In this document: positions 42,923 to 52,116 of the stretch, in pieces
Layout of the letters: every line of letters starts with the position of its first letter
Numbering within the stretch: the stretch's first letter is position 1
From: Paenibacillus tuaregi
Lineage (GTDB): Bacteria > Bacillota > Bacilli > Paenibacillales > Paenibacillaceae
NCBI RefSeq assembly: GCF_900086655.1
Contig: NZ_LT575476.1
Coordinates: 5,418,431 to 5,482,430, forward strand
Direction: 5' to 3'
DNA: 64,000 bases
Made by a program: the position numbers and the translations under genes
The notes under the pieces: model-generated
What the model saw: only the letters and a program-made list of their open reading frames with translations
Database searches by the model: none
Told to the model about the DNA's origin: nothing

Positions 42923-43046
42923 AACAGATACCTCCGTATTTTCAAGGTGACTAACAGCAGGTGGCCGCTACCCTCGTTCAGAACTCTACCCTAGAGAATA
43001 TGCCGATGCTGGGCGTACACTGTCAAAAGGGTCGTTCAGTTCTGGC

Positions 43047-43352
43047 TTACGCTTCAATTATTCCACCCTTGACAAGAAGCCCAATCGAAATGCCCGAGAA
43101 TTCATTTTCCATAAGGGTTTGGACCTTCGTGTAAACCTCTTTCAATAAGTGCGGCATTTTACTTCCAACCGGACAAGACGGGTTTGGATCCTCATGGATG
43201 ATAAAAATCTCAATGATGATCCTTAACCGTTGCGCGATATACCCCCAATAACGTGATATGATCTCCCCTCCGTTAAAGTTTCTCAGCCGAAACCAAAAGT
43301 TGCATGGAAATACGGAACTTCTGTAAACTCCCTCAACTTGATAAGCTATCAT
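43047..43352 (-). pseudogene. Unrecognised open frame, possible decayed gene
   Basis: 101-codon frame whose C-terminal half looks protein-like (PVGSKMPHLLKEVYTKVQTL; SGISIGLLVKGGIIEA) while the N-terminal half does not. No ribosome site or known domain. It may be the tail of a lost gene. Confidence 0.25.
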
Positions 43353-43373
43353 TCCAGAATAAATTTGGAAGAT

Positions 43374-43808
43374 TTAGAGTAAAACTCTGTGTTCCAATAT
43401 ATTTTTCAAACTGATATGAGACTTTGAGGGACCCAGCTTTAAAAGGGAATCTTGAAATTCGGCAAGTTCCTCAATCGATGCCGTTTGTACCTTGATAAGA
43501 TAATTGTATTCTCCGCTTATTCGATATAAATCCGTTACTTCCCTAGCCATTTCACAAAAATCAACGATCATCTGGCAATGTTCTGTTTTGACTAGTATAA
43601 ACGTAGTCATGCCCCGATTCAGATTCCTTAAATTTAATTCTGTGGAATACCCGGAAATTATCTTCTTGTCTTCAAGCTTCAAAATCCTCTCTTTGACTGA
43701 AGGTTGGGACATACTGACTTCTTTACTGATTTGAGAGATAGATATTCGTGCATTGTGTTGAAGCAGCTGCAAGATCTTTTTATCCATATCATCGATTAGA
43801 TGATCCAT
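43374..43808 (-). CDS. Lrp/AsnC-family regulator
   Basis: 144 residues: an AsnC-type HTH (MDKKILQLLQHNARISISQI, then KEVSMSQPSVKERILKLEDK) and an RAM-type ligand domain (FILVKTEHCQMIVDFC.. YRISGEYNYLIKV). AAGGGA is 9 bases before ATG 43808. Lrp-type proteins regulate amino-acid metabolism. It is divergent from the VOC-family gene at 43978, the likely target. Confidence 0.9.
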   Translation of the reverse strand: MDHLIDDMDKKILQLLQHNARISISQISKEVSMSQPSVKERILKLEDKKIISGYSTELNLRNLNRGMTTFILVKTEHCQMIVDFCEMAREVTDLYRISGEYNYLIKVQTASIEELAEFQDSLLKLGPSKSHISLKNILEHRVLL

Positions 43809-43977
43809 ACCCATCAGTCCCTTGAATTGAATTTTAAAAATTAAGCCATATCCGTTAAAATATCTTATATTTAATAACCATCCTATCATTATATCCTCAT
43901 ATAACATATGTAATCCAACAAGTTAGTAGCTGTATACTATAAACAACATTCAAAATATACACAAGGAGAAATCAAGA

Positions 43978-44442
43978 ATGAGCATAAACGGCCTTTCACA
44001 TGTGGCGATCCAAGCCAAAAACTATAAAGCTACCATTACATTTTATATTGAAGTTCTAGGGTTCAAGGTTGGTCATCATTGGTCTCTGCCATCCTTTCAA
44101 ATCAAAGAAGCCTCCATGCTAGTTTCACCTGACCAAAGAACCTGCATTGAGATCTTTGATAACGACGCTGTCATCCCTGCTCAAGGGAAGAAAGCATCGT
44201 CTGAAGAAGATATAACTTACGGAGCGTTATTACATTTAGCCTTCTACGTGAATAATGTGGATGAAATGTATCAAAAAGCCCTTGCTCATGGAGCAAAGGC
44301 TTTTATAGAACCGGATTACCTTTCACTTGGCGAACCCCCACTTGTAGTCAAGAATGCTGTCATTCACAGCCCCAACGGAGAAGTTATCGAATTTATTGAA
44401 GAGGTTGATTTTGATATGTCTACCAAGACCCCTGCAAATTAA
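43978..44442 (+). CDS. VOC-family (glyoxalase-like) protein
   Basis: 154 residues with the vicinal-oxygen-chelate beta-alpha-beta-beta-beta pattern: LSHVAIQAKNYKATITFYIE (His9 as metal ligand), then YGALLHLAFYVNNVDEM with a second His, and SPNGEVIEFIEE with a C-terminal Glu. These metalloenzymes include glyoxalases, dioxygenases and fosfomycin-type transferases. ACAAGGAG precedes ATG 43978. It is divergent from the Lrp-type regulator. Confidence 0.88.
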   Translation: MSINGLSHVAIQAKNYKATITFYIEVLGFKVGHHWSLPSFQIKEASMLVSPDQRTCIEIFDNDAVIPAQGKKASSEEDITYGALLHLAFYVNNVDEMYQKALAHGAKAFIEPDYLSLGEPPLVVKNAVIHSPNGEVIEFIEEVDFDMSTKTPAN

Positions 44443-44460
44443 GCTTTATAACGAAAACTT

Positions 44461-44486
44461 CGTTACTTGTGGTACGGTTCACCGTT
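44461..44486 (-). repeat. rlmH-end repeat, copy e (SCC-like att site)
   Basis: CGTTACTTGTGGTACGG then TTCACCGTT. It retains the TACTT and ACGGTTCACC blocks with two substitutions and then the GAGCGAAA downstream tract shared with other copies (44497-44504 region). It is 19 bases after the VOC stop. Confidence 0.72.
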
Positions 44487-44534
44487 TTATTTATAGAGCG
44501 AAATGGACATAAGGATATATTCTGACTTGTTGTC

Positions 44535-45479
44535 TTATCTGTTATTTTGAACAAGCATACTGTTAAAGAGCCAGCGTAAATTCCATCTGAAATACTGTGG
44601 CAAATGCCAATCCTCATAGCCTTGTAATACCCCTTGTTCCAACCAGTAAGACTCTGATTTCCCGCTTGTTACAGCTTTAGTTACATAAGCAATCATTTTC
44701 TCCAAAAAGTTTAAGACATCCATGATTCGATCCGAGTTAGACACATCGCCATGTCCCGGAACGATCGTATTGATCTTAAGGTCTTTTTGAATGCGTTTAA
44801 GAATGCGTATCCAAGCGTATGGATTGCCATATAGCATCACTGGAATCGTCTTCGTCGTTATTAAATCACCGGCGATCAAAGTTTGCTCTTCCGGAACGTA
44901 TACTACAGCATCACTTAAAGAATGACCGCCTCCGTAAGATAAAACTTCTATTGTTCGCTTTGATCCTTGAATAACGAGCTTATCTTCAAAAGTTATTGTG
45001 GGTATCACTCTGCTGAGAAAAGGGATGGCATCATACAGGGTCCGCTGTACGGAAAGATCATAATCGATTTCGGTTAGCATATGATTGTCTCTTTGTTGTG
45101 AACGTAAATGATCTAGGCTGGTTATTAACTTTTGAATGTTTTGTTGCATATGACCAATATTCACTTCGCCCATATCAGATAGCAACTCTCTTGTCCAAAC
45201 GGTAGATATAAATTCGCTACTCATAAATTCCTGATTGCCGTTGACATGATCTCCATGAAAATGTGTATTCACGACATATTTAACCGGTTTGTTTGTTAAT
45301 TGTTCAGCAGTATGACGTAACAAAGCACCGGATTGCGGCAGGTTGGTTGTATCCACTACAACTGTTTTATCTCCCAGATCAATAATAGCTGCATTCCCTA
45401 GAGAACCGCTGCCCGGAACCGAAATAGCACCCCAGATCCCTTCCGACGCTTGTTGTATTGTGAAATATTCGTTGTCCAT
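44535..45479 (-). CDS. Metallo-beta-lactamase-fold hydrolase
   Basis: 314 residues. The zinc motif is complete: H73, H75, D77, H78 in THFHGDHVNGN; later GGGHSLSD, AGDLIT and PGHGDV supply the remaining ligands. There is no signal peptide, so it is probably cytoplasmic, which argues against a true beta-lactamase; quorum-lactonase, glyoxalase-II-like or MBL-hydrolase roles are open. It is transcribed divergently from the MerR gene 45666, behind an N19 MerR-type promoter, which implies induction by an effector. Confidence 0.88.
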   Translation of the reverse strand: MDNEYFTIQQASEGIWGAISVPGSGSLGNAAIIDLGDKTVVVDTTNLPQSGALLRHTAEQLTNKPVKYVVNTHFHGDHVNGNQEFMSSEFISTVWTRELLSDMGEVNIGHMQQNIQKLITSLDHLRSQQRDNHMLTEIDYDLSVQRTLYDAIPFLSRVIPTITFEDKLVIQGSKRTIEVLSYGGGHSLSDAVVYVPEEQTLIAGDLITTKTIPVMLYGNPYAWIRILKRIQKDLKINTIVPGHGDVSNSDRIMDVLNFLEKMIAYVTKAVTSGKSESYWLEQGVLQGYEDWHLPQYFRWNLRWLFNSMLVQNNR

Positions 45480-45523
45480 TTTAATACCCCTTTAGTGTTT
45501 CCTGTATTTCCGTTAGTAACTTT

Positions 45524-45554
45524 AACTTACAAGTTAGAGCCAACTAGAAGTCAA
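45524..45554 (-). promoter_or_regulatory. MerR-type promoter of the MBL gene
   Basis: Minus strand -35 TTGACT (45549-45554), 19-base spacer, -10 TAAGTT (45524-45529). The spacer has an AGTT...AACT dyad. Confidence 0.78.
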
Positions 45555-45665
45555 GGGGTTTTATAAGGAGCAATTAGGGACGCTTGTAAACATTGACTTT
45601 GAGTTAACTGCAAGCTGTATAATAGTTTTCAATATGAGAATATAAAAAAGAGGGGCAGAAATCGG

Positions 45666-46079
45666 ATGCTTACAATCAGTCAAGTGTCAGAAAAAACGGG
45701 ATTAACTCCTTATACTATACGTTATTATGAGAAAATTGGGGTGCTTCATGAACCCCAGCGTAGAAATGGAGGGGCACGTGTTTACAAAGAAAGCGAGGTT
45801 CTATACATTCAATGTCTAAATAAACTAAAAAAATTGGGCTTATCGCTTGAGCAGATTACAGAATTTACTTATGAGGGCTGTGTGGTGGATAAAATTCAAC
45901 AAGGAGAGGATCTTTCTAATTATACCCCTACCTTAGAAAGACGGATAGAAATCCTTGAGATGCATCTGATGGAATTGGAGTCTAGACGGCAAGAAATTGA
46001 TGATACTATTTCTCTCACCGAAGAGAAACTTGCCCTATACCGAGAACTTACGAAAGATGTCACAGTAGATACTAGATAA
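45666..46079 (+). CDS. MerR-family regulator
   Basis: 137 residues: ISQVSEKTGLTPYTIRYYEK, ARVYKESEVLYIQCLNKLKK and a long coiled tail (LEMHLMELESRRQEIDDTIS). GAGGGGC precedes ATG 45666. It is divergent from the MBL-fold hydrolase and should act at the N19 promoter at 45524-45554. One cysteine in TYEGCVVDKI lies at the position used for sensing in some relatives. Confidence 0.91.
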   Translation: MLTISQVSEKTGLTPYTIRYYEKIGVLHEPQRRNGGARVYKESEVLYIQCLNKLKKLGLSLEQITEFTYEGCVVDKIQQGEDLSNYTPTLERRIEILEMHLMELESRRQEIDDTISLTEEKLALYRELTKDVTVDTR

Positions 46080-46133
46080 TAACGTCTTGATCCGACGTGA
46101 ACACTGTAGGGGCCTATTGTAGAAAATCAGACA

Positions 46134-46196
46134 ACAAATCATTTGTGGTGAAAATAAAATCAATGCCGTACACATGGAGCATTTCAAATGATTTGT
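46134..46196. repeat. Inverted repeat with 12-base perfect arms
   Basis: ACAAATCATTTG (46134-46145) and CAAATGATTTGT (46185-46196), 39 bases apart, in a 286-base gap between the MerR and DUF4304-like genes. No T-run follows; nothing else is recognised in the gap. Confidence 0.5.
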
Positions 46197-46365
46197 CTCC
46201 AGCTTTTTTGGAATACGGTAATTTAAATACATATGACCTTAAGATTATACCTTACCTTATGTGTATTTTTATCAAAATCTTGTAAGGCTTGGAGACAAAT
46301 GAACATGGTCGTGCAGTTATACCTTTTTAGATTAAACTAAATAAGAAATATGGAGATGAAGCGAT

Positions 46366-47031
46366 ATGACAGATTATCCAACTGGCAAGGATATTTTTCG
46401 GGAATGTTGTTCCAGGATTGCCGCCGCCTGCGCGCCATGCGGTTTCAAATACAATAAATCCAGAAGAAAGATGATTAAACCACTCGGTCCCTTTACAGCT
46501 GAGATACGCTTTTTAAGTCACTCTTCCAATATAGCCGGCATTTACTTGGAGTTTAATACCAATTGCCAAATCATAAATACGCACAGCGGAAAAGTATACT
46601 GGGAGATCAGCTTGAGCAGCTTCCGGGACAAAGGCAAGGTATGGAATTTGGCCAAAGAAGCCACCCGAGAGCGGGAACTGGCAGAAATAATCACGTTGAT
46701 TCAAAATAAGGTCGCTCCATTGATGGACAGGTACGAGACTAATCTTGAGGAGATCCTTGAGGAGGTCATCCAGAATGGATGGTTTTTGCCGAAGGCGTAT
46801 CCAACGGAATTCTATGTGCTTGACGTTCTAGACCTGGTGGTTGATTTCGGCTCACCTGAACAAATACGTGAATGCGCGCATCGATACATCCGCCACTTAC
46901 CGGAGGAAATGCAGAAAACCTTCGAGAACGATTATAATGCATATCAACGGGATGGACAGGCTGCAAGCACAATAGCATTTCGTAAATTAATCCCTATTAT
47001 GACCGAGCGCAACATTTCACTACCACTATAA
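46366..47031 (+). CDS. DUF4304-like protein
   Basis: 221 residues. The N-terminus follows the DUF4304 form (an initial helix, then GFKYNKSRRKMIKPLGPF and an FLSHSSNIAGIYLEF strand), with a helical C-terminal half (LEEILEEVIQNGWFLPK). DUF4304 proteins are frequent near toxin-immunity genes in Bacillota; function unknown. GGAGATG precedes ATG 46366. It is alone in the right half of its cassette. Confidence 0.72.
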   Translation: MTDYPTGKDIFRECCSRIAAACAPCGFKYNKSRRKMIKPLGPFTAEIRFLSHSSNIAGIYLEFNTNCQIINTHSGKVYWEISLSSFRDKGKVWNLAKEATRERELAEIITLIQNKVAPLMDRYETNLEEILEEVIQNGWFLPKAYPTEFYVLDVLDLVVDFGSPEQIRECAHRYIRHLPEEMQKTFENDYNAYQRDGQAASTIAFRKLIPIMTERNISLPL

Positions 47032-47396
47032 AATGAAAGGATACCGGCTAGCGCAATCCACGGCTCATGCCGATCCTGAATGCGATCACTTCTCACTTGC
47101 TGAAGAATCTGAAGCGACTGGATCAGTCGCCAAATTCAGCAGGCTTTGAAACAATTGTTTTTTGACAATAGTCATTCGTAACGCATAATGCCTCAAACAG
47201 ACGTTTATTAAAGATCTCGATGCCAGGAAACGGCAGTTTTCGCCCTACTTATGATAGGTTCACCGTAACATTGATAAAGCGAAATTATTCAGGGCATCCA
47301 AAAATGGTTGCCCCTATGAGAGTCCTTAGCGAGAAGGTACGATTTCGTTACGGTGACAGACGCTAAGTTAGCAGAGTCTGTTCGCTTCATCAACCA
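47032..47396. other. Gene-free gap with att copy d
   Basis: No credible gene. It holds att copy d and, to its right, a GC-rich hairpin-like GGGCATCC...GGTTGCCC. The rest shows nothing recognised. Confidence 0.5.
47238..47269 (-). repeat. rlmH-end repeat, copy d (SCC-like att site)
   Basis: TTTTCGCCCTACTTATGATA, one base missing, GGTTCACCGTAACATT. It is identical to the rlmH end from TTTCGCCC onward except a single deletion (TACGG to TAGG). The AGCGAAAT tract follows as in copies b and e. Confidence 0.85.
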
Positions 47397-47990
47397 TCAT
47401 TCCAGTAAGTGTCCAAACTGGAAGTCTCCTTGCGAAGCCTTCATGAGCGAGCTTTCTTGGTCTCGACTTCTAATAAGAATGGAGGCGATTAATCCTATTC
47501 CTAACAAAAGCGCTAATGATTCAAAAGCTATTAGATAACTGCTTCTTTTCAAAATACCAATCGTTACAATCGACCCGAGAGTTGCACCAAGAAATAAAAT
47601 AAACGAGTACAGTGAAATCGCAGCCCCCCTTGCAGTTCCTGCTAATTGTCCGACCAGTGAGATTAGCTTATAAACGGTTATGGAGATGCCCGCCACAAAA
47701 CAACACTCATCACGATAAGGAAGACCAAATTAGAGCTAACTCCCAAAATACCGGCACTTCGTACATACAGGGACACTATTCTTGGGGATAAAAAGGGTTA
47801 CTAATATTGCGGTGATTAGATAAAGCGCTCCGAGGAGATAGAACACATAGTTCCAACCTAAGTTCTCGCTAACTATGCACATAGTGATATATAGGCTGGA
47901 TATAACCACTAAACCGCACCAGAAAAGTATTGCCGTTATAAGGGATACCTTCTTTCTGATCCTCCATGATTCAATTCCACAACTGCTTCT
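47397..47990 (-). pseudogene. Truncated MFS transporter
   Basis: The 3' piece (47397-47696) encodes a two-to-three-helix C-terminal MFS segment (FILFLGATLGSIVTIGIL). A second piece just upstream (about 47760-47990, in another frame) gives NLGWNYVFYLLGALYLITA and VTLFIPKN, also MFS-like. The frames do not join and the N-terminal half is missing, so the gene is broken. The next gene on the same strand is the esterase at 48038. Confidence 0.75.
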
Positions 47991-48037
47991 TTCATTAGTA
48001 AGAACCTTCTTTACCAGCTCGGATTCCTCATCTCCTA

Positions 48038-48964
48038 CTAAGCATGTAGAACCTTCCGCAGTGCGCTTATCGCATGCTCCTCAGCATTTCTTCCTTGTTC
48101 ATATGCGCCTGTTTGGAGGATGAAGCCATGGACCATGCCAGCATAGCGCTTCGCTTCTACTGGAACCCCGGCTGCTTTCAATTTCTCAGCGTAAGCTTCC
48201 CCATCATCACGCAAAGGATCAAATTCGGCAGTGAGAACGAGTGCTGGCGGCAGACCACTAAGACTGGGAGACAATAACGGTGAAGCGTATGGGTTCTGTC
48301 CATCCTCTTCTTTCGCCAAGTAGTGGTTCCAAAACCATCGCATGGTGTTCGTTGTTAGACCGTATCCTTCTGCATTTTCTCTATATGAATCCGTATCGAA
48401 CGAGTAATGGGTAACCGGATTGACCAACAGCTGAAACTTGACGGATGGGAAGCCTCTGTCCCGAGCCATTAATGACACAACCGCGGCAAGGTTTCCACCT
48501 GCGCTATCTCCACCAACCGCAATCCGATTCGGATCCGCACCAAGAGCAGCGGCATGTTCTGCAACCCACACCACTGCTGCGTGGGAATCCTCAGTTGCAG
48601 CGGGGAATTTATGCTCCGGTGCCAAACGGTAATCTACAGAGACCACAATACTGTTCACACCATTAGCCAGCCTTCGGCACAACACGTCAGCTGCATCAAG
48701 ATTCCCAACCACCCAACCTCCACCATGATAATAAACGATAACCGGCAAAGGTGCTTCCCTTCGAGGAGTATAAATCCGAACCGGAATGCAGTCGCTAGGA
48801 CCCGGGATTTTTTGATTTTCAATCCTCCAAACTTCTTCCGGCTGTGCAGCCATCCCGTTTAAATTGATTTTTCTCGCATCCTCCACGGATAAAGTATGCA
48901 GAGGCGGAACACCCAACTGCTTCATTTTTTCTAATACCATTTGAACCTGAGAATCGAGCGGCAT
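48038..48964 (-). CDS. Alpha/beta-hydrolase of the hormone-sensitive-lipase family (esterase)
   Basis: 308 residues. The oxyanion motif is H80GGGW, the nucleophile S154 is in GGDSAGGNLA, and the catalytic Asp249 (AEFDPLRDDGE) and His279 (MVHGF) complete the triad. These enzymes hydrolyse short-chain esters. No signal peptide. It is divergent from the HxlR regulator at 49135, which probably controls it. The neighbouring MFS gene on the same strand is decayed. Confidence 0.93.
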   Translation of the reverse strand: MPLDSQVQMVLEKMKQLGVPPLHTLSVEDARKINLNGMAAQPEEVWRIENQKIPGPSDCIPVRIYTPRREAPLPVIVYYHGGGWVVGNLDAADVLCRRLANGVNSIVVSVDYRLAPEHKFPAATEDSHAAVVWVAEHAAALGADPNRIAVGGDSAGGNLAAVVSLMARDRGFPSVKFQLLVNPVTHYSFDTDSYRENAEGYGLTTNTMRWFWNHYLAKEEDGQNPYASPLLSPSLSGLPPALVLTAEFDPLRDDGEAYAEKLKAAGVPVEAKRYAGMVHGFILQTGAYEQGRNAEEHAISALRKVLHA

Positions 48965-49134
48965 AAGAATCTCCTCCCTATTGTGTCATGATTAATCTGG
49001 CTTTAATGAATTACAGGTGACAGTAACTACACCTTTCTTGATGTAGTATACTTACTAAGTATGGAACACATAAGTACGCACTTTTTCGTGACATAGTACC
49101 CAATTCGAAACTGTAAGGATAGGATGTGTTGTAC

Positions 49135-49443
49135 ATGAGTGGATGTCCTGTGGAGGCAACACTGTCCGTGATCGGGGGCAAGTGGAAGATTGTTATTCTT
49201 TGGCGTCTGGCACGAGGTACCATGCGGTTTAACGAACTCCTACGTGCAATTTCACCCATTACCCGCAAGATGTTAACGGAACAACTACGAGAGTTGGAAA
49301 GTGATAACTTGATCGTAAGAACGGTCTACCCCGTAGTTCCACCGAAAGTCGAGTACTCACTCAGTGACTACGGCAGGACTTTTATCCCTGTTATGCAATC
49401 GATGGCACAGTGGGGGTTAGCTCATCTTGAACGTAATGGTTGA
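49135..49443 (+). CDS. HxlR-family regulator
   Basis: 102 residues. The HxlR pattern is complete: CPVEATLSVIGGKWKIVILW, RFNELLRAISPITRKMLTEQ, and the wing PPKVEYSLSDYG. Cys at the N-terminus (CPVE) is the redox or carbonyl sensor in several relatives. The ATG at 49135 is used; a GTG at 49126 has AAGGA 6 bases upstream and is possible. It is divergent from the esterase gene. Confidence 0.9.
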   Translation: MSGCPVEATLSVIGGKWKIVILWRLARGTMRFNELLRAISPITRKMLTEQLRELESDNLIVRTVYPVVPPKVEYSLSDYGRTFIPVMQSMAQWGLAHLERNG

Positions 49444-49544
49444 TTAATTAGTGGAGCTTTGGTAATGCCATTCAGTAACAGCTGATGTTGTGTCCGTACT
49501 TTAAATTCAATCAGCCCCCATCTAACGACGGGGGCTTACGACTG

Positions 49545-49862
49545 GGGAGATACGGTGTCTTTACCTGGAAAAGCCTCGCCCTTCTTGCTTTCTAGCAACC
49601 GAAACTAGTTCTTCTGATGGAACAGCAGCCTGAACACAAGGCGAAACAAGTAAACACAGGTAAAACCGAATTTATTTTCGAATCCTGGACTACTCAAGTG
49701 TTTCAGTACATTTAGTTCATGAAATGCAGACTTTACTTCGTTTGGCGGTTGATCGAATGATGGTTGTTGGGCTATCATGTTGGGAGACACCTCTTCGGTC
49801 TGGTAGTGATTGCTCGTCACTCTCACTTTACCAAACGAAGCGGTGTCTTTCTTTGTTGTCAA
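49545..49862 (-). pseudogene. N-terminal fragment of an IS4-type transposase
   Basis: The frame reads SAFHELNVLKHLSSPGFENK and VYLFRLVFRLLFHQKN, meets a TAG where the family has Trp, and continues FRLLESKKGEAFPGKDTV before losing similarity near 49550. This is the N-terminal region of IS4-family transposases found in Paenibacillus and Bacillus. Only about a quarter of the gene is present; no end repeats were identified. Confidence 0.7.
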
Positions 49863-49989
49863 GATAACGATTATCGATGGCTTAGTTCCATACTGTGCCA
49901 GCGTTTAGGCTGGTTTAAGCTGCAAAAGTTGAATTTAGAAAAATGAAATACAGATTGAGCACTGTTATTTCTATCATTCGTCCCCGAAA

Positions 49990-50583
49990 TTACGCTTCCA
50001 GCAGTCGATAAACGGTGTCCACATCCGGAAAATAATCGCGGATTGGCTGGCCGAAGAGATGTAGGCTTGCGGCTAGTCCCTGCAAAGTGGAGAGGTACAA
50101 AACGCAGAGTCGGTTCGGGTCTCCATTGCGAATCTTTTTCTCCTGCTGACCCGCTACAATCAGTTGACACAATCCCTGCTGTAAGTAGTTGCCCATTTCC
50201 GCTAAAGCTTCCTTCGTTTGTCCAGGTAACGCTTGCGCTTGCGAGATCAACCGATGTCGCTGCGAACAAGCCTGAATGTCGTCCAACATGAGCCGGGTCA
50301 GATCGTGCAACCGCTCGGCGGCCGATTTATCCGTATCGGCCAGTATATCGTGCATCGGCCGGATCAGTGAATGAACAGCCTTTTCCACCAGAACGGCAAA
50401 AATCTCCTCTTTACTCGAAAAATAGCGGTACAGAAGCCCTTGGCTCATTCCCGCCGCTTCCGCAAGCTCACCGATCTTGATCGCAGCAATGCCCTTTTCG
50501 GCAAAAATTGCCGCGGCGACCCGCAAAATCCGTTCTCGGCGTTCATCGCGGATCTGTTGATTCACCTCTTGCTTTCTAGGCAT
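49990..50583 (-). CDS. TetR-family repressor
   Basis: 197 residues: ILRVAAAIFAEKGIAAIKIG, AEAAGMSQGLLYRYFSSKEE, then a TetR_C domain. GGAAGGAG precedes the ATG. It is divergent from the amidohydrolase; AT-rich palindromes on both sides of the gap (50610-50631 near its own start, 50733-50747 near the amidohydrolase -10) share the half-site ATTCATT, so it probably represses both. Confidence 0.91.
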   Translation of the reverse strand: MPRKQEVNQQIRDERRERILRVAAAIFAEKGIAAIKIGELAEAAGMSQGLLYRYFSSKEEIFAVLVEKAVHSLIRPMHDILADTDKSAAERLHDLTRLMLDDIQACSQRHRLISQAQALPGQTKEALAEMGNYLQQGLCQLIVAGQQEKKIRNGDPNRLCVLYLSTLQGLAASLHLFGQPIRDYFPDVDTVYRLLEA

Positions 50584-50609
50584 AAAAAAAGCTCTCCTTC
50601 CGGTAAATA

Positions 50610-50631
50610 ATATTCATTCGTAAAAGAATAT
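50610..50631. promoter_or_regulatory. Candidate operator of the 49990 TetR gene
   Basis: ATATTC (50610-50615) and GAATAT (50626-50631) inverted, 10 bases apart, just upstream of the TetR start. Confidence 0.5.
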
Positions 50632-50702
50632 CAGCCTGCATATGCTCTGTCAACCGACTCGTTCACTCCTCGAAGCCTGGCATTTTCGACTAAACAGTTC
50701 TC

Positions 50703-50747
50703 TTGACAAAAAAAGTAAAGGGATATATTATTGAATAAATTTTATTC
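50703..50747 (+). promoter_or_regulatory. Amidohydrolase promoter with downstream TetR-type operator
   Basis: -35 TTGACA (50703-50708), 17-base spacer, -10 TATTAT (50726-50731), then the near-palindrome GAATAAATTTTATTC (50733-50747) over the transcription start, a repression position. Confidence 0.72.
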
Positions 50748-50766
50748 ATTGAATGGAGTGATGACG

Positions 50767-51861
50767 ATGTCCATTACGGCTATTACTAATGTCCGTGTTT
50801 TTGACGGAAGCCAGCTGTCCTCTCCTACCACTGTAACGATGCAAGACGGTCTGATTGTATGGCCCAAACTCGAAACTGGGTCTATCGATCAAACCGTGGA
50901 TGGCGGCGGTCATACCCTGATTCCCGGATTGATCGATGCACATATCCATCTATCCGAAGATACCGGAGTATTAAAAAACGCCGCCCACTGGGGAATCACA
51001 ACCTTGCTTGATATGGCCACCACCGATCCTCGTCTGGTCGACAGCCAGCGCAACCTGAACGGCCTGCCTGATATACGCAGCCCCTATCATCCGGCTTCGG
51101 CGGCGGGCGGCCCTTCTGTTTTGCGGATGGGCTTTCCAGAAACGTCGATCGTCGCCCGTCCCGAGGATGCCGAAGCGTTTGTTGAGCGGCAGGTCTCATT
51201 CGGTGCGGACTATATTAAGCTTATTCTTGAAGATCCAGCGCTCAACCCCGATACCGCGCTGACGCCAGCTGCCGCCGCCGCGATCATCCGCGCCGCGCAT
51301 CGGCGCGATCTGCGAACATTCGCCCATGCGCCGAATGCGGGGTCTTTCAAGATCGGCATCGAAGCCGGCGTGGATGTGCTGACTCATGTCCCGCTGGACG
51401 GTCCGCTTCCGGAAGCGCTGGCGCAAACGATGGCGGAACGCGGCATTGTCTCCGTCCCGACCGTGCTGATGATGAAAGGTATTGTGGACAAGTTCAAAGG
51501 GATGAATCCTAACTTGTCCTATTTCCCCGTCGACGAAACACTTCGTACTTTGATCCGATCAGGCGTTCCCATCGCCGCCGGCACGGATGCCAACGACAAT
51601 CCACTTGCTCCGCACCAGTTGGCACACGGCCTGTCGCTGCACAGAGAATTGGAAGAATACGTTGCGGCGGGCATGACGCCGACTAAGGCGCTTCAAAGCG
51701 CAACGAGAACGTCTGCGGCTCTGCTTGGCTTCGAAGACCGCGGCGTTATCGAGCCCGGTCGCCGAGCCGATCTGGTTCTGATTAATGGCGATCCGACTAA
51801 GGATATTCGAGCAACCCAGAATATTGAAGCCGTGTGGATCGAAGGCGTACGGGTCAGGTAA
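50767..51861 (+). CDS. Amidohydrolase-family enzyme
   Basis: 364 residues of the amidohydrolase superfamily (imidazolonepropionase-like group). The metal-site residues are H59 and H61 (DAHIHL), K151 (DYIKLI), H187 (TFAHAP), H207 (LTHVPL) and D274 (AGTDAND). It hydrolyses a C-N or related bond; substrate unknown. GGAG is 8 bases before ATG 50767; earlier starts lie on the operator. Under control of the divergent TetR gene. Confidence 0.91.
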   Translation: MSITAITNVRVFDGSQLSSPTTVTMQDGLIVWPKLETGSIDQTVDGGGHTLIPGLIDAHIHLSEDTGVLKNAAHWGITTLLDMATTDPRLVDSQRNLNGLPDIRSPYHPASAAGGPSVLRMGFPETSIVARPEDAEAFVERQVSFGADYIKLILEDPALNPDTALTPAAAAAIIRAAHRRDLRTFAHAPNAGSFKIGIEAGVDVLTHVPLDGPLPEALAQTMAERGIVSVPTVLMMKGIVDKFKGMNPNLSYFPVDETLRTLIRSGVPIAAGTDANDNPLAPHQLAHGLSLHRELEEYVAAGMTPTKALQSATRTSAALLGFEDRGVIEPGRRADLVLINGDPTKDIRATQNIEAVWIEGVRVR

Positions 51862-51891
51862 GCGGAGAAGCACCCATAATAACCCGGAAGT

Positions 51892-52116
51892 GTGGAGTGG
51901 CCATTTTCGTTAGGAGATTCGGCATTAAAGGATTCTCACCGCCAGTATATGGATTGGATCGTAGAAGGAGAAGCCACTATTGAACGCCGGCTTGACATGA
52001 TGAAGAAACATAAGCAAAGAGTGCTGGATGAAATTGCATTGCTGACCGAAAACCTACCGAATATTGATGCTAAAATTGATCGCTATATCAAACATTGGAA
52101 GGAGGTACAACCGTGA
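51892..52116 (+). pseudogene. C-terminal remnant of a MerR regulator
   Basis: 74 codons matching only the C-terminal coil of MerR proteins (LKDSHRQYMDWIVEGEATIE, then RRLDMMKKHKQRVLDEI). The HTH is absent. It ends by overlapping the start of the decayed SDR gene by 4 bases, so it was once the regulator of that SDR. Confidence 0.75.
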
